Positions 8,558 to 17,319 of a DNA stretch of 64,000 nt are shown in pieces. The stretch comes from Acidobacteriota bacterium (lineage in GTDB: Bacteria > Acidobacteriota > Thermoanaerobaculia > Multivoradales > Multivoraceae). The translations under genes were made by a program, and so were the position numbers. Each line of letters starts with the position of its first letter. Position 1 is the stretch's first letter. The DNA is taken from contig JAJCXN010000054.1 in assembly GCA_029263415.1 (NCBI GenBank), forward strand, positions 1 through 64,000. Reading direction: 5' to 3'. The notes below the pieces were generated by a model, which saw nothing but the letters and a program-made list of their open reading frames with translations, ran no database searches and had not been told where the DNA came from.

Positions 8558-9484
8558 CTAGGGCTGGTCGGTGCTCCCATTCGAAGCGCCCGCTCGGGTC
8601 AGGGTGAGCAGAGGTCGGATGGCGGGTCGAACCGTCTCGAAGACGATCGCCGACCCATGGGTCTCAGTCTCGGCGTCAACAAAGCGAAGGAGACGTTTGG
8701 CGGACAAATGCAGGCCGCGCAAATCGCTTCGCCCCATGATGTCGCCCAGGAGCTCCTGAAGTTCATTGAACTCGAGCGCCCGCAGCCGGTCCACCGCGCC
8801 GCGGTGAAATCGCGCAGGCATGCTCGCCTGGCGCTTCGGCCCCTGAGCTTCGAAATCCATAGCCCGCGAGTGATCGATAAGAACCACTTGGTAGCGGTCG
8901 TCGACCATGTAGTTGCCTGCGTTGCGGTCGGGATTGTCCAAGAAAGCGTCAAAGAACCGCATCAGCTCGATCTGGTCCGAGCGCTCGAAGTTAGTGGGTC
9001 TGGTCGCGGCAGCCTTCGCGAAAGTCCGGTGATCGTTGACCCACAACTGCAGTGAACCCCAACGTCGACCAATCTTACGCTTCACCGTCGGCGGCACCAT
9101 GTTGAGGCCTAGATGCTTGCTCAGTCGATAAGCGGCGACCTCGGCTTCGTAGCTCTCGTGCTCCTCGAAGTGGCTGTTTATCAGTGGCTTCCACACAGCA
9201 TGGATGCGTTGCTCCTCGAACTCGATCTCGGCTTTGAACGGGTTGGTGACGCCGGTTCCGATCAGCTCGGTGCGGAGCACGGTGCCGTTTGAGAGGGCTT
9301 CGACATACCAATCCTCAGACTCGGCCCAGGGAGCTGCAATGGGCGATCCGATTTGGTTGGGATCGAGATCGACTTCCCAAGCTGAAATTGAGGCTGGGTT
9401 CAAGGCGAGCGCGAACAGGGCAATGCACAAGGAAAGGGCAAATCCAAGGGATGAGGTGAATGCGGTTCGATTGGTGCTGCTCAT
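8558..9484 (-). CDS. Exported kinase-fold protein (FAM20C/PI4K-II/HipA-like)
   Basis: The 308-residue product from the ATG at 9484 has a signal peptide (hydrophobic SLGFALSLCIALFALALNPASISA). An upstream TTG at 9520 is a weaker start. Residues about 80-130 resemble an N-lobe (IHAVWKPL, then EAEVAAYRLSKHLGLNMVPPT). The C-lobe carries DNPDRNAGNYMVDD and VVLIDHSRAM, which look like the catalytic D....N loop and metal-binding D of the FAM20/PI4K-type/HipA kinase superfamily. That superfamily phosphorylates proteins, lipids or sugars. The signal peptide implies action outside the cytoplasm, which is odd for an ATP-dependent enzyme. The substrate is unknown. It is transcribed alone. Confidence 0.65.
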   Translation of the reverse strand: MSSTNRTAFTSSLGFALSLCIALFALALNPASISAWEVDLDPNQIGSPIAAPWAESEDWYVEALSNGTVLRTELIGTGVTNPFKAEIEFEEQRIHAVWKPLINSHFEEHESYEAEVAAYRLSKHLGLNMVPPTVKRKIGRRWGSLQLWVNDHRTFAKAAATRPTNFERSDQIELMRFFDAFLDNPDRNAGNYMVDDRYQVVLIDHSRAMDFEAQGPKRQASMPARFHRGAVDRLRALEFNELQELLGDIMGRSDLRGLHLSAKRLLRFVDAETETHGSAIVFETVRPAIRPLLTLTRAGASNGSTDQP

Positions 9485-9893
9485 CGGATTGTCTTTGGTG
9501 AAGGGCTCAGGGCCGATCAAAGTCCTATATTTTCGGTGGTTCTTGCTGGAGGAGGTGGAAGGCTGGTACCAAATTTATACGCTGTATAGATGGCGCCGTC
9601 ATCCAAGTATACGGTGTGTACATTGAAAGAGTTTCGACGAACTGGAAGAATGTGCCTAAAATTGGGTGACGCATCACCGCAGGCGTTCTTCTGGCTGCGA
9701 AGCAGCGGAACATTTGCTCTCACTGCTTGGTTCTGTGTCTTATAGGGCATGAAGCTTCGAGCAAGTCTTCGCCGTCGATGCGGGGCCCAGTAGACACTTC
9801 GGCCTACACCAGTACTAAAGGAAAGCGCTCCGAGAGGTTTCACGGGCGACACAAAATGGTCATCAACGAGAACATCGCAGGGCAGAGGCCCAA
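9485..9893. other. Divergent intergenic region, possible regulator binding site
   Basis: About 400 bases between the exported kinase-like gene (minus) and the TetR gene (plus). It is more A+T-rich than its surroundings. It contains AT-rich partly symmetrical segments near 9575-9625 (tatacgctgtata, then gtatacggtgtgtac) that could be a TetR operator. No gene or convincing promoter was identified. Confidence 0.3.
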
Positions 9894-10673
9894 ATGAAGG
9901 CGAAGGCCAAGGCTCCTGCAGCCGCTGATTTGGCAGCCGCTGATTTGGTAGCCAGCGAGCTAGCGGCGGGCGCAGCCAAGGCCAAGCGCGGCGCTGTCAA
10001 AGCCGTAGTCAAGGTGTTCGGTTGTTGTATCGACGAGGCCAGCGGCAAGTGTCGTGGCTATCATCACGGCGATCTTCGCGAAAGCCTGTTGCGTGCGGCC
10101 CGCGGCCTACTCGCTGAACGCGGAGTGCACGGCACCAGCCTGCGGGCGATCGCACGTCGTGCCGGCGTCTCCAACCGCGCTCCTTATCACCACTTCGCCG
10201 ACAAAATGAGCCTGCTCGCAGAGGTGGCTCGAGAAGGGTTCGAGGAGCTGGGCAGGCGGATGAGCTCGCACGAAGACGTCGTGGATCCAGACCAACGGTT
10301 GGGTTTGCTCGGCATCGACTATGTCGCTTTCGCAGGGGAGTTTCCGACCGATTTTGCCACCATGTACTGGCCAGAGTTGTGCGACCAGTGCAACTTTCCC
10401 GATCGAGAAGAGTGCTCAAGGCCCGCGTTTGATCCGCTGATCCGGGCGCTGTCAGAAATCGCGGGACCTCGCGCGAGTGAGGATGACCTTCAGCAGGTCG
10501 CCGTTGCCGGTTGGGCTGCAGTGCATGGCTTGGCAACACTGCGAGCACAGGGCGTGCTCAACCATATGGTGGAAGATGGTGGCGACGAGAGCACGATCCT
10601 CGGTGGCGTACTCAAGAGCACTCATCGGATGCTGGTGCGAGAGGCGGAGAAGGTTGGCGGTAGGCTCGGCTAG
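9894..10673 (+). CDS. TetR/AcrR-family transcriptional regulator with Ala/Lys-rich extension
   Basis: The 259-residue protein carries a TetR DNA-binding domain at about 57-115 (YHHGDLRESLLRAARGLLAERG, then TSLRAIARRAGVSNRAPYHHFADKMSLL). Its helix-turn-helix is the RAGVSNRAPYHHF segment and it belongs to the YHHGDL subgroup. The C-terminal ligand-binding domain fits a WHG-type TetR, with a CxxC-bearing loop (LCDQCNFPDREEC) that is unusual. The first 45 residues are a low-complexity Ala/Lys-rich tail (AKAKAPAAADLAAADL) not normal for TetR; a later start is possible. The likely target is its own divergent intergenic region. The ligand is unknown. Confidence 0.85.
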   Translation: MKAKAKAPAAADLAAADLVASELAAGAAKAKRGAVKAVVKVFGCCIDEASGKCRGYHHGDLRESLLRAARGLLAERGVHGTSLRAIARRAGVSNRAPYHHFADKMSLLAEVAREGFEELGRRMSSHEDVVDPDQRLGLLGIDYVAFAGEFPTDFATMYWPELCDQCNFPDREECSRPAFDPLIRALSEIAGPRASEDDLQQVAVAGWAAVHGLATLRAQGVLNHMVEDGGDESTILGGVLKSTHRMLVREAEKVGGRLG

Positions 10674-10683
10674 CGACAGGCTG

Positions 10684-12354
10684 CTAGCGGGTGATGACTG
10701 CCCACCGGCCGGTGCCAAGCTCTTCAAGAATTGCGGGCGATCTTCGTGCCCAGATCGGAAGATCAACGATCACCGCGTCACCACCGCCACTTTCCAAGGC
10801 CATCTCCTGGTAGCGGATGCTGCCAGCGGGACCGATCGCCGAGATCCGGACCCTAGGCCGTTCGTTAAGCGGTGTGAATTGCACAGCGGCTGGAGTATCG
10901 AGTTTGAGTGGCGAGATGTCCTCTTGGCTGGGTTCAGCCGGAGTGAACTCAAGGTCGCCCAGTAGATATCGACTGCGCTTGAGGGACCGCAGGCGAGCAT
11001 CGGTGATGATCGTGGGGCTTGAATGGCGCGCCCAGCGCTGGACTCTAAGTGGCTCTTCTTCGGGGACAAAGCCGAGGCGCTTCTTGACCGAACGACGCTT
11101 CTGGAACGCCGACTGGTTGGGCCAGGTGACGCTGAGTGGCAGCACCGTGCCGCTGTCTGGGTGCTCATCCGCGGTTTCGGCTGCGGTTTCAGCGGCTGTT
11201 TCAGCGGCTGTTTCGACGCCGATTTCAGTGGAGGTCTCGGTGAGATAAAAAAGCCACCAGCGGTCGAGCAAGCGTTCGAGTTCGATCGACACTTGCTCTT
11301 GAACGCGCAGGGTAGCGCCTGCGGTTGCTGCTCCAAGAAGTCGCAGTGGTTCTAGTCTCGGATTGGTGTAGACCTCAAGTGCCTGGCTCGGCAGCCGATC
11401 ATGGCGGTTGCCCCGTGAACGCGGAGGGCCGGTTTGAACGCCAGGAGTGGTCGCCTTCCAAGCGTCGAAGTCGGTACCCACATCGTGGGAGTTCTTGGTG
11501 CGCTTGGGATCGTCCACTGTTGGTTCAAGCGCCATCGAGATCACCGTCCAGCCGCGGGCAGCGAGGCCCATCTCGAGATCGGTCGCAATGTCGCCATGAG
11601 TGGTGCCACCTGCTCCCCTCGTCAGCTGAGTCAGCGGCACGCCGCGATACGCGGCACTGGGAGCCAGCTCGAACCCATTCGAGATGTTGAGCAGGAGACA
11701 GGGCGGCAAGGAACAAACAGACGCCGCCTGGACTAGCAGGCGATCGGCGCGCTCGCGGAGGAAGCTGAGTTCCTCTAAGAAGACATCCTCAATCGGACGG
11801 GTGTTGATGTCGCGTCGCAGGTGGGTGATGGTGTCGGTGCCGACTCTGCTGTTGGCGAGTTCCGTGAGTGCATTGGCGATCAGCTCGGGATCACGTTCTG
11901 CGTCCAGCAGGCTGCGATCATCAGACGCTGAAACCACCAGGGACACGTTGCCGAGTTCGGCCAGCATGTCGGCGGATTCGGACAGCGCTTGTGATGCCAG
12001 AGCAATGGTGCGGTAGTGGCTTTGTAGCGCGTCGGCGTAGATCAGGATGGTCCAGGGCTCAGATGCTGGGTCCAGACGCGCGATGCGGGTTGTTTGTAGC
12101 CGGCGATCAGCCTGAGAGACGGCAAGGTCGGTGGGTTGGAGTTTGGCGATGGCTGAGTTTTTGAGCCGAGGAAGGTCCAGCAGAACACCTGTTTCGCGAA
12201 CCGCGAGGCGCTCGGTGACGTCGAGTTCGGGCGATGCAGGATCCTGGTCCTGGGCGTGAACCGGCTGACCCGCGCTGGTTGCAGCGGTCAGAAGGAGGCA
12301 TAAGCCCAGTGCGTGGTGTCGCCGGTGACGGAATGAGTTGGTGTCGGTGAACAT
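10684..12354 (-). CDS. Exported VWFA-related-like protein
   Basis: From the ATG at 12354 the 556-residue product has a signal peptide (HHALGLCLLLTAATSAGQPVHAQ). The first 150 mature residues resemble the acidobacterial VWFA-related family: TGVLLDLPRL...AKLQPTDLAVSQADRRLQTTRIARLD, then WTILIYADALQSHYRTI where a VWA beta-strand and MIDAS motif would be. The classical DxSxS is missing (YADALQS), so metal binding is doubtful. A short tandem repeat (AAETAAETAAET near 11170-11220) gives an Ala/Glu/Thr-rich linker. It converges on the TetR gene with an 11-base gap. Function is unknown. Confidence 0.5.
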   Translation of the reverse strand: MFTDTNSFRHRRHHALGLCLLLTAATSAGQPVHAQDQDPASPELDVTERLAVRETGVLLDLPRLKNSAIAKLQPTDLAVSQADRRLQTTRIARLDPASEPWTILIYADALQSHYRTIALASQALSESADMLAELGNVSLVVSASDDRSLLDAERDPELIANALTELANSRVGTDTITHLRRDINTRPIEDVFLEELSFLRERADRLLVQAASVCSLPPCLLLNISNGFELAPSAAYRGVPLTQLTRGAGGTTHGDIATDLEMGLAARGWTVISMALEPTVDDPKRTKNSHDVGTDFDAWKATTPGVQTGPPRSRGNRHDRLPSQALEVYTNPRLEPLRLLGAATAGATLRVQEQVSIELERLLDRWWLFYLTETSTEIGVETAAETAAETAAETADEHPDSGTVLPLSVTWPNQSAFQKRRSVKKRLGFVPEEEPLRVQRWARHSSPTIITDARLRSLKRSRYLLGDLEFTPAEPSQEDISPLKLDTPAAVQFTPLNERPRVRISAIGPAGSIRYQEMALESGGGDAVIVDLPIWARRSPAILEELGTGRWAVITR

Positions 12355-12522
12355 CGATTTGGCCAAAAGTAGATGAAAGAAAGCTGCGAGGCGGCGAGTG
12401 GAGCGAATTGTCGCTCGCAAAGGGCGCGCCCCTCGCTGCCAAGCTCGAGAATCGTCCTGAGCTCAGTGTATTCAGTTCAACGGATCGCTACCTTGGGTTG
12501 TTCCATTGCGACTTGAGCTATC

Positions 12523-13974
12523 GTGGCATCCGCTATGGATGAATTCTTTGCCGACTTAGACCGTTTGTTGCACCCCGACCAAGTGAAACGGGGCAAGGAG
12601 CAGCTGATTGCCTACGAGTCGGATGCGCTCACCGCCTTTGCGCAGCGACCATTGGCGGTGATAGCTCCGAGGTCCTCAGAGGACCTGGTCGAGGTGGTGC
12701 GATTGTGCGCACGGCATGGAGTACCGTATGTGGCGCGCGGGAGTGGGACCAGCTTGAGCGGGGGCTCACTACCGGTAGCGGAGGGGGTGGTGATCGCCCT
12801 GAATCGGTTGCGACGGATTGTCGAAATCGATGCGGAGCGCCGCTTGGCAGTGGTCGAGCCGGGGGTAGTAAATCAGTGGGTTTCGGATGCTGCACGCGAC
12901 GTTGGGCTGTACTACGCGCCAGATCCTTCGAGTCAGTCCGTGTGCACGCTCGGCGGTAACGTCGCTTTCAATTCAGGCGGGGCGCACTGCTTGAAGACGG
13001 GTATGACCAGCAACCATGTTGTTGGTCTCAAGGTGGTCTTGCCCGACGGGGAGACAACCGAGTTGGGCGGCGGAGATTCGCTCGAACACGTGGGACCTGA
13101 TCTCGCAGGCCTGTTCGTTGGCAGCGAAGGGTTGTTCGGAATTGCCTACGAGATCACGCTGCGACTGCTTCCGCTGCCAGAGTCGACCTATACGCTGCTG
13201 GCTGCATACGACTCGCTCGAATCAGCTGGCGATGCGGTGGCACAGGTGGTGTCTTCAGGTTTGCTGCCAGCCGCGATGGAGATCATGGACCGCCTAGCCA
13301 TCGAAGCGGCTGAAGCCGCGGTTCAGGCTGGGTATCCCGACCAAGCGGCGTTGTTGATCGTGGAACTGGATGGTGAAGCGGCACTGGTCGATGCCGAGAG
13401 CGAGATGCTGGCTCAGGTCATCGAACGAACCAAACCGGTCGAAACGCGCCTCGCCGCCTCGCCAGCGGAACGCGCCACCATTTGGAAGGGACGCAAGGGA
13501 GCATTCTCAGCAGTCGGTCGGTTGAGCCCTGATTACATCGTTCAAGACGGAGTGGTGCCACGGTTACGCCTGGGCGAAGCGTTGTCGAAGATCGAGCAGT
13601 TCTCTAAAGAAGACGGTCTCCGTGTGGCAAACGTGTTCCACGCGGGCGATGGCAATCTGCACCCACTCATCCTCTACGACGGACGCAACGAGGGAGAACT
13701 CGAGCGTGCCGAGGCCTTAGCTGGAAGGATCTTGCGCCTGTGTTTGGAACTGGGCGGTTCGATCACCGGCGAGCATGGCGTGGGTGTGGAGAAGCTCGCC
13801 TACATGAGCGAGATGTTCGCGGCGGAAGATCTGGCGGTGATGGATCGCCTGAAGGCAGCGGTGGATCCAGGCGGGGTCGCAAACCCCGGCAAGATGTTGC
13901 CGGGAGAAGCGCCAGCCCTGTCGCACCAGGGCATCCATCCGCTCGAAGCCGCCGGTGTGATTTCGCGCGAATGA
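12523..13974 (+). CDS. glcD: GlcD-type FAD-linked oxidase (glycolate/lactate dehydrogenase subunit)
   Basis: The 483-residue protein shows the FAD-binding PCMH domain of GlcD/D-lactate dehydrogenases: [30 protein letters not shown] binds the ADP part of FAD, and [20 protein letters not shown] and [10 protein letters not shown] follow. The C-terminal oxidase domain contains [17 protein letters not shown] and [14 protein letters not shown], whose histidines are conserved. It would oxidise a 2-hydroxyacid such as glycolate or D-lactate and pass electrons to a partner. A GTG at 12523 and an ATG at 12535 are both possible starts. It is coupled to glcE by a 4-base overlap; the iron-sulfur subunit GlcF is not next to it. 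Confidence 0.92.
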   Translation: MASAMDEFFADLDRLLHPDQVKRGKEQLIAYESDALTAFAQRPLAVIAPRSSEDLVEVVRLCARHGVPYVARGSGTSLSGGSLPVAEGVVIALNRLRRIVEIDAERRLAVVEPGVVNQWVSDAARDVGLYYAPDPSSQSVCTLGGNVAFNSGGAHCLKTGMTSNHVVGLKVVLPDGETTELGGGDSLEHVGPDLAGLFVGSEGLFGIAYEITLRLLPLPESTYTLLAAYDSLESAGDAVAQVVSSGLLPAAMEIMDRLAIEAAEAAVQAGYPDQAALLIVELDGEAALVDAESEMLAQVIERTKPVETRLAASPAERATIWKGRKGAFSAVGRLSPDYIVQDGVVPRLRLGEALSKIEQFSKEDGLRVANVFHAGDGNLHPLILYDGRNEGELERAEALAGRILRLCLELGGSITGEHGVGVEKLAYMSEMFAAEDLAVMDRLKAAVDPGGVANPGKMLPGEAPALSHQGIHPLEAAGVISRE

Positions 13975-15110
13975 AGATTCGCGACACCAAAGATCTCTGC
14001 GAACTAGTGCGTGGCGATAGCGCACCAATCTTTGTACATGCAGGCGGTACCAAGAGCGTGCTCGACGTTCGCGATGCCTCTGATGTGAGCGGTATCGAGC
14101 TGTGTGACATCTCAGTGCTGACCGGCATCGCCGAGTACGAACCGAGCGAATACACCATGACCGCCGCAGCAGGTACACCGATCGCAGAGCTGCAGTCCGC
14201 CTTGCGCGAGCACGGTCAGTACTTACCCTTTGACCCACTACTAGTGGAAGCGGGTGCCACGGTCGGCGGGACGGTTGCGAGCAATGCTGCTGGACCAGGC
14301 AGGTTGCGACACGGCGGCGTGCGCGACTTCGTCTTGGGCATCCGCTTCGTCGACGGTCTCGGCCACCTCGGAACGCAAGGAGCGAAGGTGGTCAAGAACG
14401 CGGCTGGTTTCGACTTCTCGAAGCTGATGGTTGGCTCCTTAGGCAGTCTCGGCTGTCTGACCGAAGTCACCTTCAAGGTTTTCCCGAAGCCGCCCAACTA
14501 CCGCACGGTGTTGGTCCACCAACTGGACTTGAGGGCGTCGGAGGCGTTGCTGCATTCATTGTTGCGAACGCGGACTGAGTTGCTGGCGGTTGATCTGCAC
14601 AGTGTCGAAATCGGCTCTTCTGGTCGGCAGTGGACTCTCGCGATCCAAATTGGTGGCCCAGATGCGGGTCTCGATGAACGCGCCGCCAATCTAAGGAGCT
14701 GGGCGCGTGCTCGCACTGTGTCTGATCACGACGTCGAGTTGCTGGCGGACACAGCAGATGCGGCGTTCTGGAACCGCACACGCGAACTGAATTGGGTCGA
14801 CACTAGACGCGTTGCATTGAAGGTGCCGATGACGATTCCCCGCTTTGTGGAGTTGGAAAAGATGAGTGTCTTCTCCGAGTTCGATCGTGTCTTTTCCGCT
14901 ACCCAGCAGCTGCTTGTCAGTCTGCCGCTTGGCGAAACGGAGAGAGTTGACGAGGCGCTCATGCAGCTGGGCCTCACGGGCCAGCTCATGCGACGAGGTA
15001 GCGCGCGAAAGTCGGCGCGCGTGATTCTCGGTCAGAGGCACGGCGGCATGTTGCTTGACCGAGTAAGACAAGCACTCGACCCGAACTCGCGGTTCGTTCA
15101 ACCGTGCTAG
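13971..15110 (+). CDS. glcE: GlcE-type FAD-binding subunit
   Basis: The 379-residue product starts at the ATG overlapping the glcD stop (ATGA). It has a second FAD-binding PCMH domain: [29 protein letters not shown], then [21 protein letters not shown] and [29 protein letters not shown]. That series is characteristic of glycolate oxidase subunit E. It is thought to work in a membrane-associated complex with GlcD and GlcF, feeding electrons to the quinone pool. The C-terminus is about usual length. The operon appears to end here, 228 bases before lgt. Confidence 0.9.
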   Translation: MKIRDTKDLCELVRGDSAPIFVHAGGTKSVLDVRDASDVSGIELCDISVLTGIAEYEPSEYTMTAAAGTPIAELQSALREHGQYLPFDPLLVEAGATVGGTVASNAAGPGRLRHGGVRDFVLGIRFVDGLGHLGTQGAKVVKNAAGFDFSKLMVGSLGSLGCLTEVTFKVFPKPPNYRTVLVHQLDLRASEALLHSLLRTRTELLAVDLHSVEIGSSGRQWTLAIQIGGPDAGLDERAANLRSWARARTVSDHDVELLADTADAAFWNRTRELNWVDTRRVALKVPMTIPRFVELEKMSVFSEFDRVFSATQQLLVSLPLGETERVDEALMQLGLTGQLMRRGSARKSARVILGQRHGGMLLDRVRQALDPNSRFVQPC

Positions 15111-15338
15111 CGCGGAAGTTCTAGGCCTTGGTTTTGGTACCGGTGACTAGTTCGGATTGTGGGGCCGGGGCATGAAACTCTGCTCCTATTGCCCGAGGAA
15201 TCGCGACGCCTGAGGGGTGTTTTTCCTACTGAGTCTTGGCGCTTGCCGAGGGCCTACGGTGGCACTCGCAGCGTGCTAGCTTCTTCCAACGATCTACGTC
15301 TCTTGATATCCCTTTTTGTCCCACCTTAGAGGTCCTCT

Positions 15339-16151
15339 TTGTACCGCATCCTCTTCGCATCCGGTGACTTCGTCATCTACAGCTATTCAGTGGCGCTGGC
15401 GCTCGCTTTCGCAGCAGGCCTGGCGATGGCGATCGTTCGCGCACCTCAGTATGGGATTGGCCGTCGGACCGCGTTTGACGGGGGCTTGATCCTCGTCCTT
15501 TCAGCCCTCGTCGGTTCGCACGTTCCCTTTCTGATTGGCAGGGGCCTGGGCACGGCGGGAGCGCAGGGCGCCACCGAACAGGCGGCACGGATCGCTGGCT
15601 CCGTGCTCAACTCAGGTGCCACGGTGCTGGCCGGTGTTGCCGCCGCGCTGCTGGCGGCGGTGATCTTCTATCGATTTTTTAGAGTAAGTTTGTTGAGTGC
15701 CATGGATCTTGCTGCACCGTCTGTGGCGCTTGGCCAGGGCGTTGGCCGGATCGGCTGCTTCATGGCGGGCTGTTGCCATGGAAATGAGTGCGCGTTGCCG
15801 TGGGCGGTCAGGTACCCGGATCCGAGTTGGGCGAACTCCGCCTTGGGAGATGTTCCTGTGCATCCTTCGCAGCTCTACGCGGTGGCGTTTGGCTTCGCTT
15901 TGAGCGGCTTCTTGTTGTGGCTGTCGAGCAAGGCTCTTCCGAAGGGCGCCTTGATGGCCACGTTCCTTCTCTGCGCAGGCAGTTTTCGAATACTTCTAGA
16001 CACGACCCGCCACTACCCCGTGTCCAACTTCGTTGGCAGCTTCATCGGATTCGAGGTGACCAAGTACCAGCTGGGCGCGCTTGGATTTGTTGTGGTCGGT
16101 GCGGTTGGCCTGTTTGCCGCCTTCCGCTGGTCGTCGCGGCCAAAGCAGTGA
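15339..16151 (+). CDS. lgt: Prolipoprotein diacylglyceryl transferase
   Basis: The 270-residue integral membrane protein has about seven hydrophobic segments. It carries the Lgt signature GRIGCFMAGCCHG (about 145-157), followed by the VHPSQLY motif and the C-terminal YP.sNFvGS segment. Lgt transfers diacylglycerol from phosphatidylglycerol to the lipobox cysteine of prolipoproteins in the inner membrane; PstS in this window is a likely client. The start is a TTG (YRILFASGDF follows). The next gene starts within its stop codon (GTGA), so the two are co-transcribed. Confidence 0.9.
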   Translation: MYRILFASGDFVIYSYSVALALAFAAGLAMAIVRAPQYGIGRRTAFDGGLILVLSALVGSHVPFLIGRGLGTAGAQGATEQAARIAGSVLNSGATVLAGVAAALLAAVIFYRFFRVSLLSAMDLAAPSVALGQGVGRIGCFMAGCCHGNECALPWAVRYPDPSWANSALGDVPVHPSQLYAVAFGFALSGFLLWLSSKALPKGALMATFLLCAGSFRILLDTTRHYPVSNFVGSFIGFEVTKYQLGALGFVVVGAVGLFAAFRWSSRPKQ

Positions 16152-16954
16152 ACGTGCTTCGGCAGCGCCCTTTAGGAGCGATGCCGCGGAACGGAACTGC
16201 ATACCACCGCTGGCTGCGTCGGCTGATTCTCCCAATCCACTGGGCGATTTGGAGCACCTCGGTCCGTGGGCTTGAGAACATCCCACGTTCAGGACCCTTC
16301 CTTATAGTGGTTAACCACATGAGCGCCCTCGATACGCCGCTTGTGTTTCTCTCGCTACCGTCGATCAACTGGCGTTTCTTGGTGGGAGAGCGCTGGGAAC
16401 ACCATTGGTTGTATGGACGTTTTCTGAAGGGCGCAGGTGGCATCTTTGTGGAGCGTGAGCAGGCTGACCTTGGTTCGTTGCGCAGCGCTCTGAAGGCACT
16501 CGAGAGTGGCGGAGTGTTGGCGCTTGCGCCGGAGGGACGGCGCAGTCGAAATGGGGCTTTGAACAGAGGGAAGAGTGGTGCGGCGTTCATCGCAGCGCGG
16601 GCCCGAGTCCCAATCCTGCCGATCGCTCTGATTGACACCGACACAGTCGGTCACAACCTCCGCCGCTGCAGGCGTAGCCGCGTGGAGGTTGTGGTGGGAG
16701 AACCGTTCGAGTTGCCCGACGGAGACTCTCGGCAGCGGGCCTCGGCTCGAGAACTTTTGGCTTACACCCACCTGATCATGGTGCATCTTGCAGTGCTATT
16801 ACCCCAGCGACATCTCGGTGCATATGCCGAGAGTCCAGCGCTGGCTGCGCTCCTCGCCGGTCAGAATCCCTGGCCAGCTTGCCTGTGTGAGTCGGAACGC
16901 GAGACCAGACCCGAGTCCAGTCGCGCGTCGATCCGCGACTCGCGAACAGTGTAA
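16148..16954 (+). CDS. plsC: PlsC-type 1-acyl-glycerol-3-phosphate acyltransferase
   Basis: The 268-residue product (GTG start overlapping the lgt stop) carries the four acyltransferase blocks: NHMSALD (HX4D catalytic, about 56-62), GAGGIFVERE, LALAPEGRRSRNG (EGxRS, block III) and VPILPIAL (block IV). It should acylate lysophosphatidate or another lysolipid on the cytoplasmic face of the membrane, fitting its coupling to lgt. An ATG at 16181 is an alternative start, but its AGGAG is only two bases away. A GTG at 15788 would add about 120 residues overlapping lgt in another frame, so I reject it. Confidence 0.85.
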   Translation: MNVLRQRPLGAMPRNGTAYHRWLRRLILPIHWAIWSTSVRGLENIPRSGPFLIVVNHMSALDTPLVFLSLPSINWRFLVGERWEHHWLYGRFLKGAGGIFVEREQADLGSLRSALKALESGGVLALAPEGRRSRNGALNRGKSGAAFIAARARVPILPIALIDTDTVGHNLRRCRRSRVEVVVGEPFELPDGDSRQRASARELLAYTHLIMVHLAVLLPQRHLGAYAESPALAALLAGQNPWPACLCESERETRPESSRASIRDSRTV

Positions 16955-16969
16955 GCCCCCGAAGCCTGA

Positions 16970-17312
16970 AAACCGGTCTCTCCCACCGGGCGCTGGTCTC
17001 GGCGGATTCGAAACCGTTGGTGAAGATCTCACCTGGGGCAACGATACTGGTGTGATGTGGAAGACGATACTGACCGGTGGATCGCCAACTCCGTGTCAGA
17101 GTTGCCGCCCGGTGGCATCGCCGGAGGCAACGGGTCCGGGTCGTTGGAGATCATCTCGACCTGTATGTCGTAGTCGCCGGACACTGTTAGGTTGGTGACC
17201 AGACCGCCGTTGAGAATCAGGGTGAAGGTTCGCTCGCCCTCGTTGGTACCGGTGGTTGGGTCACCAGTCACTCCAAAGGGAACTGACGGCCAAACGGTGA
17301 GCCGAAGAGTTT
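16970..17312 (-). pseudogene. Decayed 3' fragment of a paralogue of the adjacent FG-GAP/PPC gene
   Basis: Three minus-strand frames together match residues about 700-780 of the neighbouring 943-residue protein: LRLTVWPSVPFGVTGD followed by ERTFTLILNGGLVTNLTVSGDYD, then GDPPVSIVFHIT in a second frame, then GEIFTNGFES in a third. The counterpart runs SHRLTATFPWGDFD, SRTITLVLNAGLMSNPAVSGDYD, TPPVSLTFQVT, GELFVNGFES. At least two frameshifts separate the pieces and nothing matches beyond NGFES. It lies directly downstream of its intact relative. Confidence 0.8.
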
Positions 17313-17319
17313 GATATTG

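Noticed and set aside
13740-13970. Upstream extension of glcE
   Set aside because: The ATG overlapping the glcD stop gives a standard GlcE N-terminus; the extension overlaps glcD.
15788-16147. Upstream extension of the acyltransferase
   Set aside because: It overlaps lgt in another frame and the extra residues match nothing; the GTG at 16148 is the better start.
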